Shown here: positions 8,585 through 16,881 of the stretch, one piece after another
How positions within the stretch are numbered: the stretch's first letter is position 1
Layout of the letters: every line of letters begins with the position of its first letter
NCBI GenBank assembly: GCA_023266575.1
Contig: JAHFPV010000003.1
Span: forward strand, 62,001 to 126,000
Source: Sphingobium sp.
Lineage (GTDB): Bacteria > Pseudomonadota > Alphaproteobacteria > Sphingomonadales > Sphingomonadaceae
Direction: 5' to 3'
Length of the DNA: 64,000 nucleotides
The notes under the pieces: generated by a model
Seen by the model: the letters and a program-made list of their open reading frames with translations, nothing else
Database searches by the model: none
Told to the model about the DNA's origin: nothing
Made by a program: the position numbers and the translations under genes

Positions 8585-11107
8585 ATGGAATTTCAGGACG
8601 GATTGAGTCCGGTAACGGACAGCGAGGAGGAAATCCTTGTCCCGGCCGATGACGTGCGCGAACATCTGGTGGTGGTCGGCAACGGTATGGCCGGGTGCCG
8701 CGCGGTCGAGGAATTGCTGGCGCGCGATGCCGGGCGGTATCGTGTCACCATCTTCGGGGCCGAACCGCATGTGAATTATAACCGGATCATGCTGTCCCCA
8801 GTGCTGGCGGGCGAAAAGACGTTCGATGACATCATCATCAATGACCGCGCCTGGTATGATGATAATGGCATCACGCTGATCACGTCCGATCCGGTGTCGG
8901 CGATCGACCGCACGCACAAGAGTGTCACGAGCCAATCGGGTCGCACCATCGGCTATGACAAGCTGCTGATCGCCACGGGGTCCGACCCGTTCATCATCCC
9001 TGTTCCCGGCAAGGATTTGCCCGGCGTCATCAGCTTCCGCGACATGAAAGATGTCGATGTGATGCTGGCGGCGGCTGAGGCGGGCAAGGCCATTGGCGGT
9101 GGTGAAGCCGTGGTGATCGGTGGCGGGCTGCTGGGGCTGGAAGCGGCGCATGGCCTGACCCTGCGCGGCATGAAGGTGACGGTGCTGCACATCATGCCCA
9201 CGCTGATGGAGCGGCAGCTTGATGAAGCCGCCGCCTGGCTGCTCAAGAGCGCGCTGGAAGGGCGGGGCCAGACGATCCTGACCGGTGCCGACACCGCCGA
9301 GATTTACGGCGAAGGCAAGGTTGAAGGCGTGCGCCTGAAGGATGGCACGCAAATCCCGGCCAGCCTGGTGGTGATGGCGGTGGGCATCCGCCCGTCGGTC
9401 GCGCTGGCGCGCGAGGCGGGTCTGGATGTCGGACGCGGCATCAAGGTCGACGACCATATGGTCACCAGCGATGCGGACATATTGGCCGTGGGCGAATGCG
9501 TTGAGCATGACGGCAATGTCTATGGCTTGGTCGCGCCGCTGTGGGACATGTGTCGCAGCCTGGCCGATGGCCTGACCGACCGGCACACAGGCTATAAGGG
9601 CAGCGTCACCTCGACCAAGCTGAAGGTCGCTGGTCTGGACGTCTTTTCCGCAGGGGACTTTTCCGGCGGTGAAGGCTGCGAGGACATCGTCCTGCGCGAT
9701 GCGTCGCGCGGCGTGTACAAGCGGGTCGTGGTGAAGGACGACAGGGTCGTCGGCGCGGTCCTCTATGGCGATACGGCTGATGGCGGTTGGTATTTCGACC
9801 TTTTGAAGCGCGGCGAAAATGTCGCCGACATTCGCGACCTTTTGATCTTCGGCCAAGCCTTCGCCTCTGGAGGAGGCGCTATGGACCCTAAGGCGGCCGT
9901 TGCAGCGCTCTCGGACGATGCCGAGATTTGCGGCTGCAACGGCGTTTCCAAGGGGCAGGTTGTCGCCTGCATCGAAAAGGGGGCGTGCAGCCTGGACGCG
10001 GTGCGCGCGGGCTGCAAGGCATCGGCGAGCTGCGGCAGCTGCACGGGTCTTGTGGAAAATATCCTGGCGTTGACGCTGGGCGACGATGTCCAGTCCGGTC
10101 CCAGGACGATGTGCAAATGCACCAGTTTCGGCCATGACGATGTCCGCCGCGAAATCGTGGCGCAGGACATGCGCTCCATCCCCGAAGTGATGCAGAAGCT
10201 GCACTGGTCCACGCCCGATGGCTGTTCCTCCTGCCGCCCGGCGCTCAATTATTATCTGCTGTGCGCGCTGCCCGGCGTCTATGTCGATGACCAGCAGAGC
10301 CGCTTCGTCAATGAACGGATGCACGCCAATATCCAGAAGGATGGCACTTATTCGGTCGTCCCGCGCATGTGGGGTGGCCTGACCAACCCGCGCGAATTGC
10401 GCGCGATCGCCGATGTGGTGGAGAAATATGACGCGCCGATGGTCAAGGTCACCGGCGGTCAGCGGCTCGACATTTTCGGCATCAAGAAGGAGGATCTGCC
10501 CGCCGTCTGGGCGGAACTGAACGCGGCGGGCATGGTGTCCGGCCACGCCTATGGCAAGTCGCTGCGGACGGTCAAAACCTGTGTCGGGTCCGAATGGTGC
10601 CGCTTTGGCACGCAGGATTCGACCGGCCTTGGCGTCAAGACTGAGCGGATGACCTGGGGATCGTGGATGCCGCACAAGTTCAAGATTGCGGTATCGGGCT
10701 GCCCGCGCAATTGCGCGGAAGCGACGATCAAGGATTTCGGCGTGGTCTGCGTCGATTCCGGCTATGAGCTGCATGTCGGCGGCAATGGCGGCATCCATGT
10801 CCGCGTCACCGACCTGCTGTGCAAGGTCGCGACCGAGCAGGAAGCGCTCGATTATTGCGCGGCCTTCACCCAGCTCTATCGCGAGGAAGCCCGTTATCTG
10901 GAACGGACAGCGCCGTGGATCGAGCGGGTCGGCGTCGACTATGTGAAGCAGCGCATCGTCGAGGATGATGCCGGTCGCGAAGCGCTGCGCGCCCGATTCC
11001 TGTTTTCGCAGCAGTTCATGCAGGACGATCCCTGGGCGGAGCGGGCGGCGGGCGCGAACAGCGACCTGCACCAGCATCTCGACCCCATCTCCATCGCGGC
11101 GGAGTGA
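8585..11107 (+). CDS. nirB: Assimilatory NADH-dependent nitrite reductase, large subunit
   Basis: Reduces nitrite to ammonium with electrons from NADH; cytoplasmic. 840 residues: FAD/NAD(P) disulfide-reductase-type module (HLVVVGNGMAGCRAVEELL, then GGGLLGLEAAHGL), BFD-like [2Fe-2S] domain with ligands C449, C451, C483 and C486, sulfite-reductase half domain, and siroheme/[4Fe-4S] ligands C666, C672, C706 and C710 (GCPRNCAEA). The frame is open from 8552, but that lies in the terminator stem; ATG 8585 has GGAG 8 bases upstream. First gene of nirBD-nasC-cobA. Confidence 0.96.
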   Translation: MEFQDGLSPVTDSEEEILVPADDVREHLVVVGNGMAGCRAVEELLARDAGRYRVTIFGAEPHVNYNRIMLSPVLAGEKTFDDIIINDRAWYDDNGITLITSDPVSAIDRTHKSVTSQSGRTIGYDKLLIATGSDPFIIPVPGKDLPGVISFRDMKDVDVMLAAAEAGKAIGGGEAVVIGGGLLGLEAAHGLTLRGMKVTVLHIMPTLMERQLDEAAAWLLKSALEGRGQTILTGADTAEIYGEGKVEGVRLKDGTQIPASLVVMAVGIRPSVALAREAGLDVGRGIKVDDHMVTSDADILAVGECVEHDGNVYGLVAPLWDMCRSLADGLTDRHTGYKGSVTSTKLKVAGLDVFSAGDFSGGEGCEDIVLRDASRGVYKRVVVKDDRVVGAVLYGDTADGGWYFDLLKRGENVADIRDLLIFGQAFASGGGAMDPKAAVAALSDDAEICGCNGVSKGQVVACIEKGACSLDAVRAGCKASASCGSCTGLVENILALTLGDDVQSGPRTMCKCTSFGHDDVRREIVAQDMRSIPEVMQKLHWSTPDGCSSCRPALNYYLLCALPGVYVDDQQSRFVNERMHANIQKDGTYSVVPRMWGGLTNPRELRAIADVVEKYDAPMVKVTGGQRLDIFGIKKEDLPAVWAELNAAGMVSGHAYGKSLRTVKTCVGSEWCRFGTQDSTGLGVKTERMTWGSWMPHKFKIAVSGCPRNCAEATIKDFGVVCVDSGYELHVGGNGGIHVRVTDLLCKVATEQEALDYCAAFTQLYREEARYLERTAPWIERVGVDYVKQRIVEDDAGREALRARFLFSQQFMQDDPWAERAAGANSDLHQHLDPISIAAE

Positions 11108-11112
11108 GACAT

Positions 11113-11448
11113 ATGACCGACTGGATCGACATCGGCACGCTGGCCGACATTCCGCAGCGCGGTGCGCGCACCGTTCAGATTGGTGGCGAGAAAGAAATCG
11201 CGGTGTTCCGCACCGGCGACGACCAGATTTTCGCCCTGGTCAATGAATGCCCGCACAAAAAGGGACCGCTGAGCCAGGGCATCGTCCATGGCCACAGCGT
11301 CGCTTGCCCGCTGCACAATTGGAACATCGCGCTGAAAAGCGGCGAAGCGCAGGGCGAGGATAAAGGCTGCACCCCGACGATCGCGGTGAAACAGGAGGAT
11401 GGTCGCATCCTGATCGCGCGACCTGAACTGGCGAAGGTGGCCGCCTGA
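11113..11448 (+). CDS. nirD: Nitrite reductase small subunit, Rieske type (NasG-like)
   Basis: 111-residue Rieske-fold protein. Unlike the cluster-less E. coli NirD, it keeps the full ligand set: C46-P-H48 and C65-P-L-H68, so it should bind a [2Fe-2S] centre. In Paracoccus-type systems the equivalent ferredoxin passes electrons from the NADH-oxidising nitrite reductase also to the nitrate reductase. Start at ATG 11113; the stop overlaps the next gene by one base (TGATG). Confidence 0.93.
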   Translation: MTDWIDIGTLADIPQRGARTVQIGGEKEIAVFRTGDDQIFALVNECPHKKGPLSQGIVHGHSVACPLHNWNIALKSGEAQGEDKGCTPTIAVKQEDGRILIARPELAKVAA

Positions 11449-14057
11449 TGAGCCAGGCGATCCGCACCACCTGCGCCTATTGCGGCGTCGGCTGCGGCAT
11501 CGCGGCGACGCCGACCGGCGGCCGCGCCGTGACGATCAGGGGGGATGAGACGCATCCGGCCAATGCGGGCAAGCTCTGTTCCAAGGGTACGCATCTGGGC
11601 GAGACGGTGGGTCTTGAAGGCCGTCTGCTCCATCCCATGACCGGCGACAAGCGCGCCAGTTGGGACAAGGCGCTCGATCTGGTCGCCAGACGCTTTGCCG
11701 ACACGATCGCCAGACATGGTCCCGATAGCGTCGCTTTCTACGTCTCCGGCCAGATCCTGACCGAAGATTATTATGTCGCCAACAAGCTGATGAAGGGCTT
11801 TATCGGGTCGGCCAATATCGACACCAACAGTCGCCTTTGCATGTCGAGCGCGGTCGCCGGGCATAACCGCGCATTCGGCGAAGATGTCGTCCCCGCCAGC
11901 TATGACGATCTGGACGAAGCCGACCTGATCGTCCTCGTCGGCTCCAACACCGCATGGTGCCACCCGATCGTCTATCAGCGGATACAGGCCGCCCGCGCCG
12001 CGCGCGGCACGAAACTGGTGGTGATCGATCCGCGCCGCACCGAAACCTGCGAAGGCGCAGACCTGCATCTGGCGCTGCGGCCCGGCAGTGACGTCGCGCT
12101 GATGAACGGGCTGCTCGCCTGGATGGAGCAGGCAAAGCTGCTCGACGCGGATTTTTTGGCGCGCAGCGTCCATGCGCCCAACGGCTTCTGGGACCATATC
12201 CGGACCGGCCATGACCTGTGGACCACGGCCAAGGCGTGCGATGTCTCGCCTGCCTCGCTCCAGCAATTTTACGAACTGTTCGCCGCGACCCCGCGCACCG
12301 TCACCATGTTCAGCCAGGGGATCAACCAGTCGATCCGCGGCACGGATCAGGTCAATGCGATCATCAACGTCCATCTCGCCACCGGCCGCATCGGCAAGCC
12401 GGGCGCGGCGCCTTTCTCCATCACCGGCCAGCCCAACGCCATGGGCGGGCGCGAAGTCGGCGGCCTTGCTTCCTCGCTGGCGGCGCATATGGATTTCGCA
12501 CCGGACAATGTCGCGCGCGTCGGCCGTTTCTGGGCCGCGCCGACCATGGCGACCAAGCCGGGGCTGAAGGCTGTCGACATGTTCCGCGCCGTCAACGAAG
12601 GCCGGATCAAGGCTTTGTGGGTGATGGCGACCAACCCCGCCGTGTCGATGCCCGACGCCAATCGCGTCCGCGAAGCGCTGGAGACGGTTCCTTTCCTCGT
12701 CGTGTCGGAGGTGATGGCCAACACCGACTCCAGCGTCCACGCCCATGTCCGCCTGCCCGCCGCCGCATGGGGCGAAAAGGACGGCACCGTCACCAATAGC
12801 GACCGCACGATCAGCCGCCAGCGCGCGCTGCTGCCGCTGCCCGCCGAAGCGAAACCCGACTGGTGGATCGTCACGCAAGTCGCCCGCCGCATGGGGTGGC
12901 GCAACGCCTTTGCCTATGATCGTCCCGCCGACATCTGGCGCGAACATGCGCGCCTGACCGCCTATCAGAATGATGGCGTGCGGCTGCTGAACCTGCGCGC
13001 GCAGGCGACACTGGGCAATGACGCCTATGAGGCGATGGAGCCGTTCCGCTGGGGCGGCACGCCCTTTGCCGACGGGCGCTTTTCGACGCCGGATGGCAAG
13101 GCGCGGTTGCTGCCGGTCAGCCAAATGGATGTGCAGGGTCCGCTCAAGGACTGGCCGATGACGCTCAACACGGGTCGGTATCGCGACCAGTGGCACACGA
13201 TGAGTCGCACCGGCCTGTCGCCCAAATTGGCGCGCCACCGGGGGGAGCCACTGGTCGAGGTCCATGCGGACGACGCAGCTGCGCTGGGCATCGCCGACGG
13301 TGATCTGGCCCGCGTATCGACGCCGCAGGGCGACAGCCTGTTCCGCGCGCGGATCAGCGATGGCCAGCGTCCCGGCGACGTCTTTACCCCGATTCACTGG
13401 ACCGACCAGCAATCGACCGGCGGCCGCACCGGCCTGCTGCCGCGCCCGCTGGTCGATCCCCATTCGGGTCAGCCGGGGTTCAAATCCACCCCGGTCAGGG
13501 TCGAAAAAGTCGCCACCGAATGGAAGGGCTTTCTGATCCTGCGCGGGAGCGAACCCGTGCGCGTGCCATGCCTGTGGGCCACGCGCATCACCGTGCCGGG
13601 CGGCGCGCTCTATGAAGTGGCGGGCAATGGCGATCCGGCGCGGCTGGAAGCGTGCCTGCCCAAGGGCGATCGGGTCGAGGCGATCGACATGACGCGCGGC
13701 ACCCGCCGCGTCGCGATCATCCGCGACGGCAAGCTGGCAGGCGTACTGATCGTCACCCGCAGCGGCATATTGCCCACGCGCGACTGGCTGATCGGTCAGT
13801 TGGCGGTGGAAGGTGTGGGCGCATCGGTGCTGGCGGCACGCGGGCCGGGGAGCCAGCCTGACAAGGGCGCGGTGGTGTGCGTCTGTTTCGACATTGGGCT
13901 TAACCAGATTGTTGCGGCCATTCGCGAACAGAGGCTGGTCGATGTTCCCGCGATCGGCGCAGCCTTGGGGGCGGGGACCAATTGCGGGTCATGCCGCCCG
14001 GCGCTGGCCAACATATTGGCCCAGGCCCAACAGGAGACGCTTCATGCAGCCGAATGA
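11448..14057 (+). CDS. Assimilatory nitrate reductase catalytic subunit
   Basis: Cytoplasmic Mo-bisMGD enzyme reducing nitrate to nitrite, 869 residues. N-terminal [4Fe-4S] ligands C9, C12, C16 and C44 (TCAYCGVGC), molybdopterin oxidoreductase core (SSAVAGHNRAFGEDVVPASY), dinucleotide-binding domain (RYRDQWHTMSRTG), and a C-terminal BFD-like [2Fe-2S] domain (VVCVCFDIG, then GTNCGSCRPAL). Called NasA in Klebsiella and NasC in Paracoccus, hence no symbol. No dedicated NADH flavoprotein is encoded nearby, so electrons probably come through NirB and the Rieske NirD. Confidence 0.95.
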   Translation: MSQAIRTTCAYCGVGCGIAATPTGGRAVTIRGDETHPANAGKLCSKGTHLGETVGLEGRLLHPMTGDKRASWDKALDLVARRFADTIARHGPDSVAFYVSGQILTEDYYVANKLMKGFIGSANIDTNSRLCMSSAVAGHNRAFGEDVVPASYDDLDEADLIVLVGSNTAWCHPIVYQRIQAARAARGTKLVVIDPRRTETCEGADLHLALRPGSDVALMNGLLAWMEQAKLLDADFLARSVHAPNGFWDHIRTGHDLWTTAKACDVSPASLQQFYELFAATPRTVTMFSQGINQSIRGTDQVNAIINVHLATGRIGKPGAAPFSITGQPNAMGGREVGGLASSLAAHMDFAPDNVARVGRFWAAPTMATKPGLKAVDMFRAVNEGRIKALWVMATNPAVSMPDANRVREALETVPFLVVSEVMANTDSSVHAHVRLPAAAWGEKDGTVTNSDRTISRQRALLPLPAEAKPDWWIVTQVARRMGWRNAFAYDRPADIWREHARLTAYQNDGVRLLNLRAQATLGNDAYEAMEPFRWGGTPFADGRFSTPDGKARLLPVSQMDVQGPLKDWPMTLNTGRYRDQWHTMSRTGLSPKLARHRGEPLVEVHADDAAALGIADGDLARVSTPQGDSLFRARISDGQRPGDVFTPIHWTDQQSTGGRTGLLPRPLVDPHSGQPGFKSTPVRVEKVATEWKGFLILRGSEPVRVPCLWATRITVPGGALYEVAGNGDPARLEACLPKGDRVEAIDMTRGTRRVAIIRDGKLAGVLIVTRSGILPTRDWLIGQLAVEGVGASVLAARGPGSQPDKGAVVCVCFDIGLNQIVAAIREQRLVDVPAIGAALGAGTNCGSCRPALANILAQAQQETLHAAE

Positions 14058-14826
14058 GTTGATCGCGCCCGGACAGGTGTGGCTGGTGGGCGCGGGGCCG
14101 GGCGACCCGGACCTGCTGACGCGCAAGGCGGACAAGCTGATCGCCGCCGCCGACATCGTCTTTTACGACGCGCTGGTCGGGCCGCAAGTGCTGGACCTGA
14201 TCCCAGCCGGAGTCGAGCGGGTGAGCGTGGGCAAACGCTCCGGTCGTCACAGCAAGCAACAGGACAGCATCAACGATCTGCTGCTGGCCGCCGCCCGTGC
14301 GGGCAAGCGGGTGGTGCGGCTGAAGGGCGGTGATCCGTCGATATTTGGCCGGTCGGCCGAGGAAATGGACCATCTGGGTGACGCAGGGATTGCCGTGCGC
14401 ATCTGCCCCGGCATCACCACCGCCAGCGCGGCGGCGGCAAGCGGCCATGCCTCGCTTACCCTGCGCGGCAAGGCGCGCGGGCTGACTTTGGTGACCGCGC
14501 ATCTGAAGGCGGGCGAACCGTTGAAACTCGACTGGGATGCGCTGGCGCGGCCCGGCGGGACGATCGGCATCTATATGGGCCGCGCGGCGGCGGGCGAAAT
14601 CGCGCGCAACCTGATCGCGGCAGGGCGCGACCCGGAAACCCCGGTGATGGTGGCGGTCAATGTCTCGCTGCCCAGCGAACGGCTGATCCGCGGCAAGCTG
14701 TCGGCGCTGGCCTTTCTGGTGCAGACGATCAGCGACGAAGATCCGACCCTGCTGCTGATCGGCGAAGCGGTGGCGGGGACGCGGGTGCCGGTGCAGATTG
14801 GGGCGAGCGTGGCTTTACCTGCCTAA
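14044..14826 (+). CDS. cobA: Uroporphyrinogen-III C-methyltransferase (SUMT) for siroheme
   Basis: 260-residue S-adenosylmethionine-dependent enzyme that makes precorrin-2, the siroheme (and cobalamin) precursor. It has the SUMT signatures VWLVGAGPGDPDLLTRKA and VVRLKGGDPSIFGRSAEE. ATG 14044 overlaps nasC by 14 bases; the frame continues upstream inside nasC but without family similarity. Supplying siroheme to NirB is its likely role here. The C-terminal half lacks a CysG-like oxidase/ferrochelatase module, so those steps are encoded elsewhere. Confidence 0.94.
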   Translation: MQPNELIAPGQVWLVGAGPGDPDLLTRKADKLIAAADIVFYDALVGPQVLDLIPAGVERVSVGKRSGRHSKQQDSINDLLLAAARAGKRVVRLKGGDPSIFGRSAEEMDHLGDAGIAVRICPGITTASAAAASGHASLTLRGKARGLTLVTAHLKAGEPLKLDWDALARPGGTIGIYMGRAAAGEIARNLIAAGRDPETPVMVAVNVSLPSERLIRGKLSALAFLVQTISDEDPTLLLIGEAVAGTRVPVQIGASVALPA

Positions 14827-14859
14827 CTACCGTCGCTCGAAACGAACGGGTGTTGCGTG

Positions 14860-15381
14860 TTATAACCCCGCCAGATCCTCAGGCCGGTTGATATTGGGCA
14901 TGACCAGCCCCGGCATCTCCACCACCCGCGCGCCGATGCGGTCGAGCCAGCCATAGATGGAGCGGTTATTGTCCGCCGCCAGATGCGCGTCGAGTTCAGG
15001 CGCGAGAGATGCAGGCCACCAGCCGAGCAATTGCTGGCCTTTCAATATCGCCGCATCCGCCCCGATCAGTGCCGCTGGCAGGTCCACCGGATAGAGTGGC
15101 ATGTCGCACCCCGTCGTCAATACCCCGGCAAAGCCGTGGTTCTGCGCATCATGCAGCGCGGCGTTCAGCCCGCCCAATGGTCCCATGTCCGGCGCGGGCC
15201 GATCGGCCAGGCCACCCGCGCGCCCGCAGATCACCACCTGCGCGACATGGGGCGCAAGGCCTGCGATCGCATGGTCCAGCAAGGTCCGTCCATCCGCCAT
15301 CACGGCCAGCGCCTTGTCGCTGCCAAAGCGGCTGGACCGGCCCCCCGCCAGCACCGCGCCCAATATGAGCTGTTCCGTCAT
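14860..15381 (-). CDS. mobA: Molybdenum cofactor guanylyltransferase
   Basis: Attaches GMP to molybdopterin to form MGD, needed by both the nitrate reductase and the formate dehydrogenase here. 173 residues with the nucleotidyltransferase start LILGAVLAGGRSSRFGSDKA and a GPLGGLNAAL segment. ATG at 15381 is chosen since the preceding in-frame residues show no similarity. It is divergent from the LysR gene, with the shared dyad 15392-15410 between them, so it may be co-regulated with formate dehydrogenase. Confidence 0.9.
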   Translation of the reverse strand: MTEQLILGAVLAGGRSSRFGSDKALAVMADGRTLLDHAIAGLAPHVAQVVICGRAGGLADRPAPDMGPLGGLNAALHDAQNHGFAGVLTTGCDMPLYPVDLPAALIGADAAILKGQQLLGWWPASLAPELDAHLAADNNRSIYGWLDRIGARVVEMPGLVMPNINRPEDLAGL

Positions 15382-15391
15382 GATGCTTCCT

Positions 15392-15410
15392 TGATAGCGC
15401 CCTTCTATCA
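15392..15410. promoter_or_regulatory. LysR-type operator, copy 1 (mobA/lysR)
   Basis: Perfect dyad TGATAG-N7-CTATCA, a T-N(17)-A interrupted palindrome between the divergent mobA and lysR starts. The same two half-sites with the same spacing occur at 16327-16345 before fdsG. Identity of both copies flanking one LysR gene makes autoregulation likely; binding is inferred. Confidence 0.75.
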
Positions 15411-15426
15411 GGCCTATACCAAATAT

Positions 15427-16329
15427 ATGCAGACCCGCCTCGTCGAATATTTCCTGGCGCTGGAGCGTGAAGGCCATTTTGCGCGGGCGGCGGCTCTATG
15501 CCATGTGTCGCAACCCACGCTGTCGGCGGGCATCGCTACGCTGGAATCGCAACTGGGCAAAAGGCTGATCCGGCGCGACCGCAAATATGCCGGATTGACG
15601 CCGGAGGGCGAGGCGATTTTGCCATGGGCGCGGCAATTGGTCGCGGCGGCCGAGGCGCTGGGGCAGGCGGCGGAGACGGCGCGCGGGCCGCTTAAGGGCG
15701 AATTGCGGCTGGGCGCAATCCCCGCCGCCATGCCGGCGATCGGCTGTCTGGCGACCGCGATGCTGGAACGACATCCGGGGCTGAACATTTCCGTCCGGGC
15801 GCTGACATCGCGCCAGATCGAGCGCGAACTGGCCGCGTTCGAGCTGGACGCGGGCCTCACCTATCTCGATTTCGAACCGCCCGCCCACGCACTGTCGGTG
15901 CCGCTCTATGCCGAGCGGGCGATGCTGGTGAGCGCGGTGGATGGCGTGCCGATTCCCGCTGTCGTCGATTGGGCCGACCTCGCCAGCCTGCCGCTCTGCC
16001 TGTTGCATCAGGGGATGCAGAACCGGCGGATATTGGACGCGCGGCTGGCCGATCGAGGACTGGCGCTGCGGCCCTTGGTGACCGCCGACTCTTATGTCGC
16101 GCTGTTGGGGCTGGTGCAGCAGGGGCGGCTCTGTTCGATCATTCCCGACAGCCATGCCGCCTTGCTGGACGGTCTGCGCTGGGCGCGCACGACGCCGCTG
16201 CCGGACATGGGGGATGGCAGCCGGGTTGGCGTCATCGTGTCGGACAGTGCGCCGATGGGCCCATTGGCGCAGGCGGTGCTGGCGGTGGCGCGCGGGTTGC
16301 GCCTGCCGCCCGGATTCGGATCGCTTTGA
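15427..16329 (+). CDS. LysR-family regulator of the formate dehydrogenase cluster
   Basis: 300 residues: winged helix-turn-helix at about 1-60 (VEYFLALEREGHFARAAALC, then VSQPTLSAGIATLE), then a periplasmic-binding-like effector domain. Start ATG 15427 gives the usual LysR length; the longer open frame upstream runs antisense through mobA. Similar regulators (FdsR) accompany fds operons in Cupriavidus. Matching dyads at 15392 and 16327 flank the gene. Its effector (formate, or the state of molybdate supply) is unknown. Confidence 0.9.
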   Translation: MQTRLVEYFLALEREGHFARAAALCHVSQPTLSAGIATLESQLGKRLIRRDRKYAGLTPEGEAILPWARQLVAAAEALGQAAETARGPLKGELRLGAIPAAMPAIGCLATAMLERHPGLNISVRALTSRQIERELAAFELDAGLTYLDFEPPAHALSVPLYAERAMLVSAVDGVPIPAVVDWADLASLPLCLLHQGMQNRRILDARLADRGLALRPLVTADSYVALLGLVQQGRLCSIIPDSHAALLDGLRWARTTPLPDMGDGSRVGVIVSDSAPMGPLAQAVLAVARGLRLPPGFGSL

Positions 16330-16345
16330 TAGACTATCTCTATCA
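16327..16345. promoter_or_regulatory. LysR-type operator, copy 2 (fds operon)
   Basis: TGATAG-N7-CTATCA, same half-sites and spacing as 15392-15410. It overlaps the lysR stop codon and lies about 84-102 bases before the fdsG start, a normal position for LysR control of fds transcription. Confidence 0.75.
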
Positions 16346-16362
16346 AGCATCGCTGGCTTCGA

Positions 16363-16401
16363 TTTGACCGGCGCGCCCCGCTGCCGCACTATCCGGTCAA
16401 A
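16363..16401. promoter_or_regulatory. Inverted repeat in the fdsG upstream region
   Basis: Perfect 9-bp arms TTTGACCGG and CCGGTCAAA separated by 21 bases, ending 27 bases before fdsG. It could be a second regulator site or a leader hairpin; no T run follows, so it is not an obvious terminator. Confidence 0.5.
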
Positions 16402-16428
16402 ATTGCGGCCATAAGGCAGGGTATCGGG

Positions 16429-16881
16429 ATGGAAGAGTTTATCGAAGGCTGGACCGCGCGCCACGGCGCGACCCGCGACCAGTTGCTGCCGCTGCTCCAT
16501 GCGGTGCAGGAAGAGGCTGGCTATGTACAGGATGCGCTCGTGCCGGTCATCGCTCGCGCGCTGAACTTGTCGCGCGCTGACGTGCATGGCGTCGTCACCT
16601 TCTACCATGATTTTCGCCGGACGCCTGCGGGTCGCCATGTCGTCAAGCTGTGCCGGGCCGAAAGCTGTCAGGCGCGGGGCGGCGCGGCGATCGAGGCGGC
16701 GGCGGCGCAACGGCTGGGCGTGGCGATGGGGGAGACGCGCAGCGACGGCGCGGTCAGTCTGGAGCCGGTCTATTGCCTGGGCCTGTGCGCGGTCGGCCCC
16801 AATGCGCTGGTCGATGGTCGTCCCATGGCGCGGATCGACACGGCCGCGCTGGATCGGATCGCAGCGGAGGTGGCGGCATGA
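16429..16881 (+). CDS. fdsG: NAD-dependent formate dehydrogenase gamma subunit (NuoE-like)
   Basis: 150-residue thioredoxin-fold [2Fe-2S] protein; ligands C75, C80 (CRAESC), C116 and C120 (CLGLC). It passes electrons between the iron-sulfur chain of FdsA and the FMN subunit FdsB in the soluble cytoplasmic complex. First gene of the operon. Its stop overlaps fdsB (ATGA). Confidence 0.93.
   Translation: MEEFIEGWTARHGATRDQLLPLLHAVQEEAGYVQDALVPVIARALNLSRADVHGVVTFYHDFRRTPAGRHVVKLCRAESCQARGGAAIEAAAAQRLGVAMGETRSDGAVSLEPVYCLGLCAVGPNALVDGRPMARIDTAALDRIAAEVAA

Noticed and set aside
8537-11077. 846-codon open frame antisense to nirB
   Set aside because: Mirrors nirB along its full length in the GC-rich complementary frame; no recognisable domain, and nirB is certain.
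11175-13463. 762-codon open frame antisense to the nitrate reductase gene
   Set aside because: Codon-phase shadow; composition is Arg/Gly/Ala/His-rich with no family motif.
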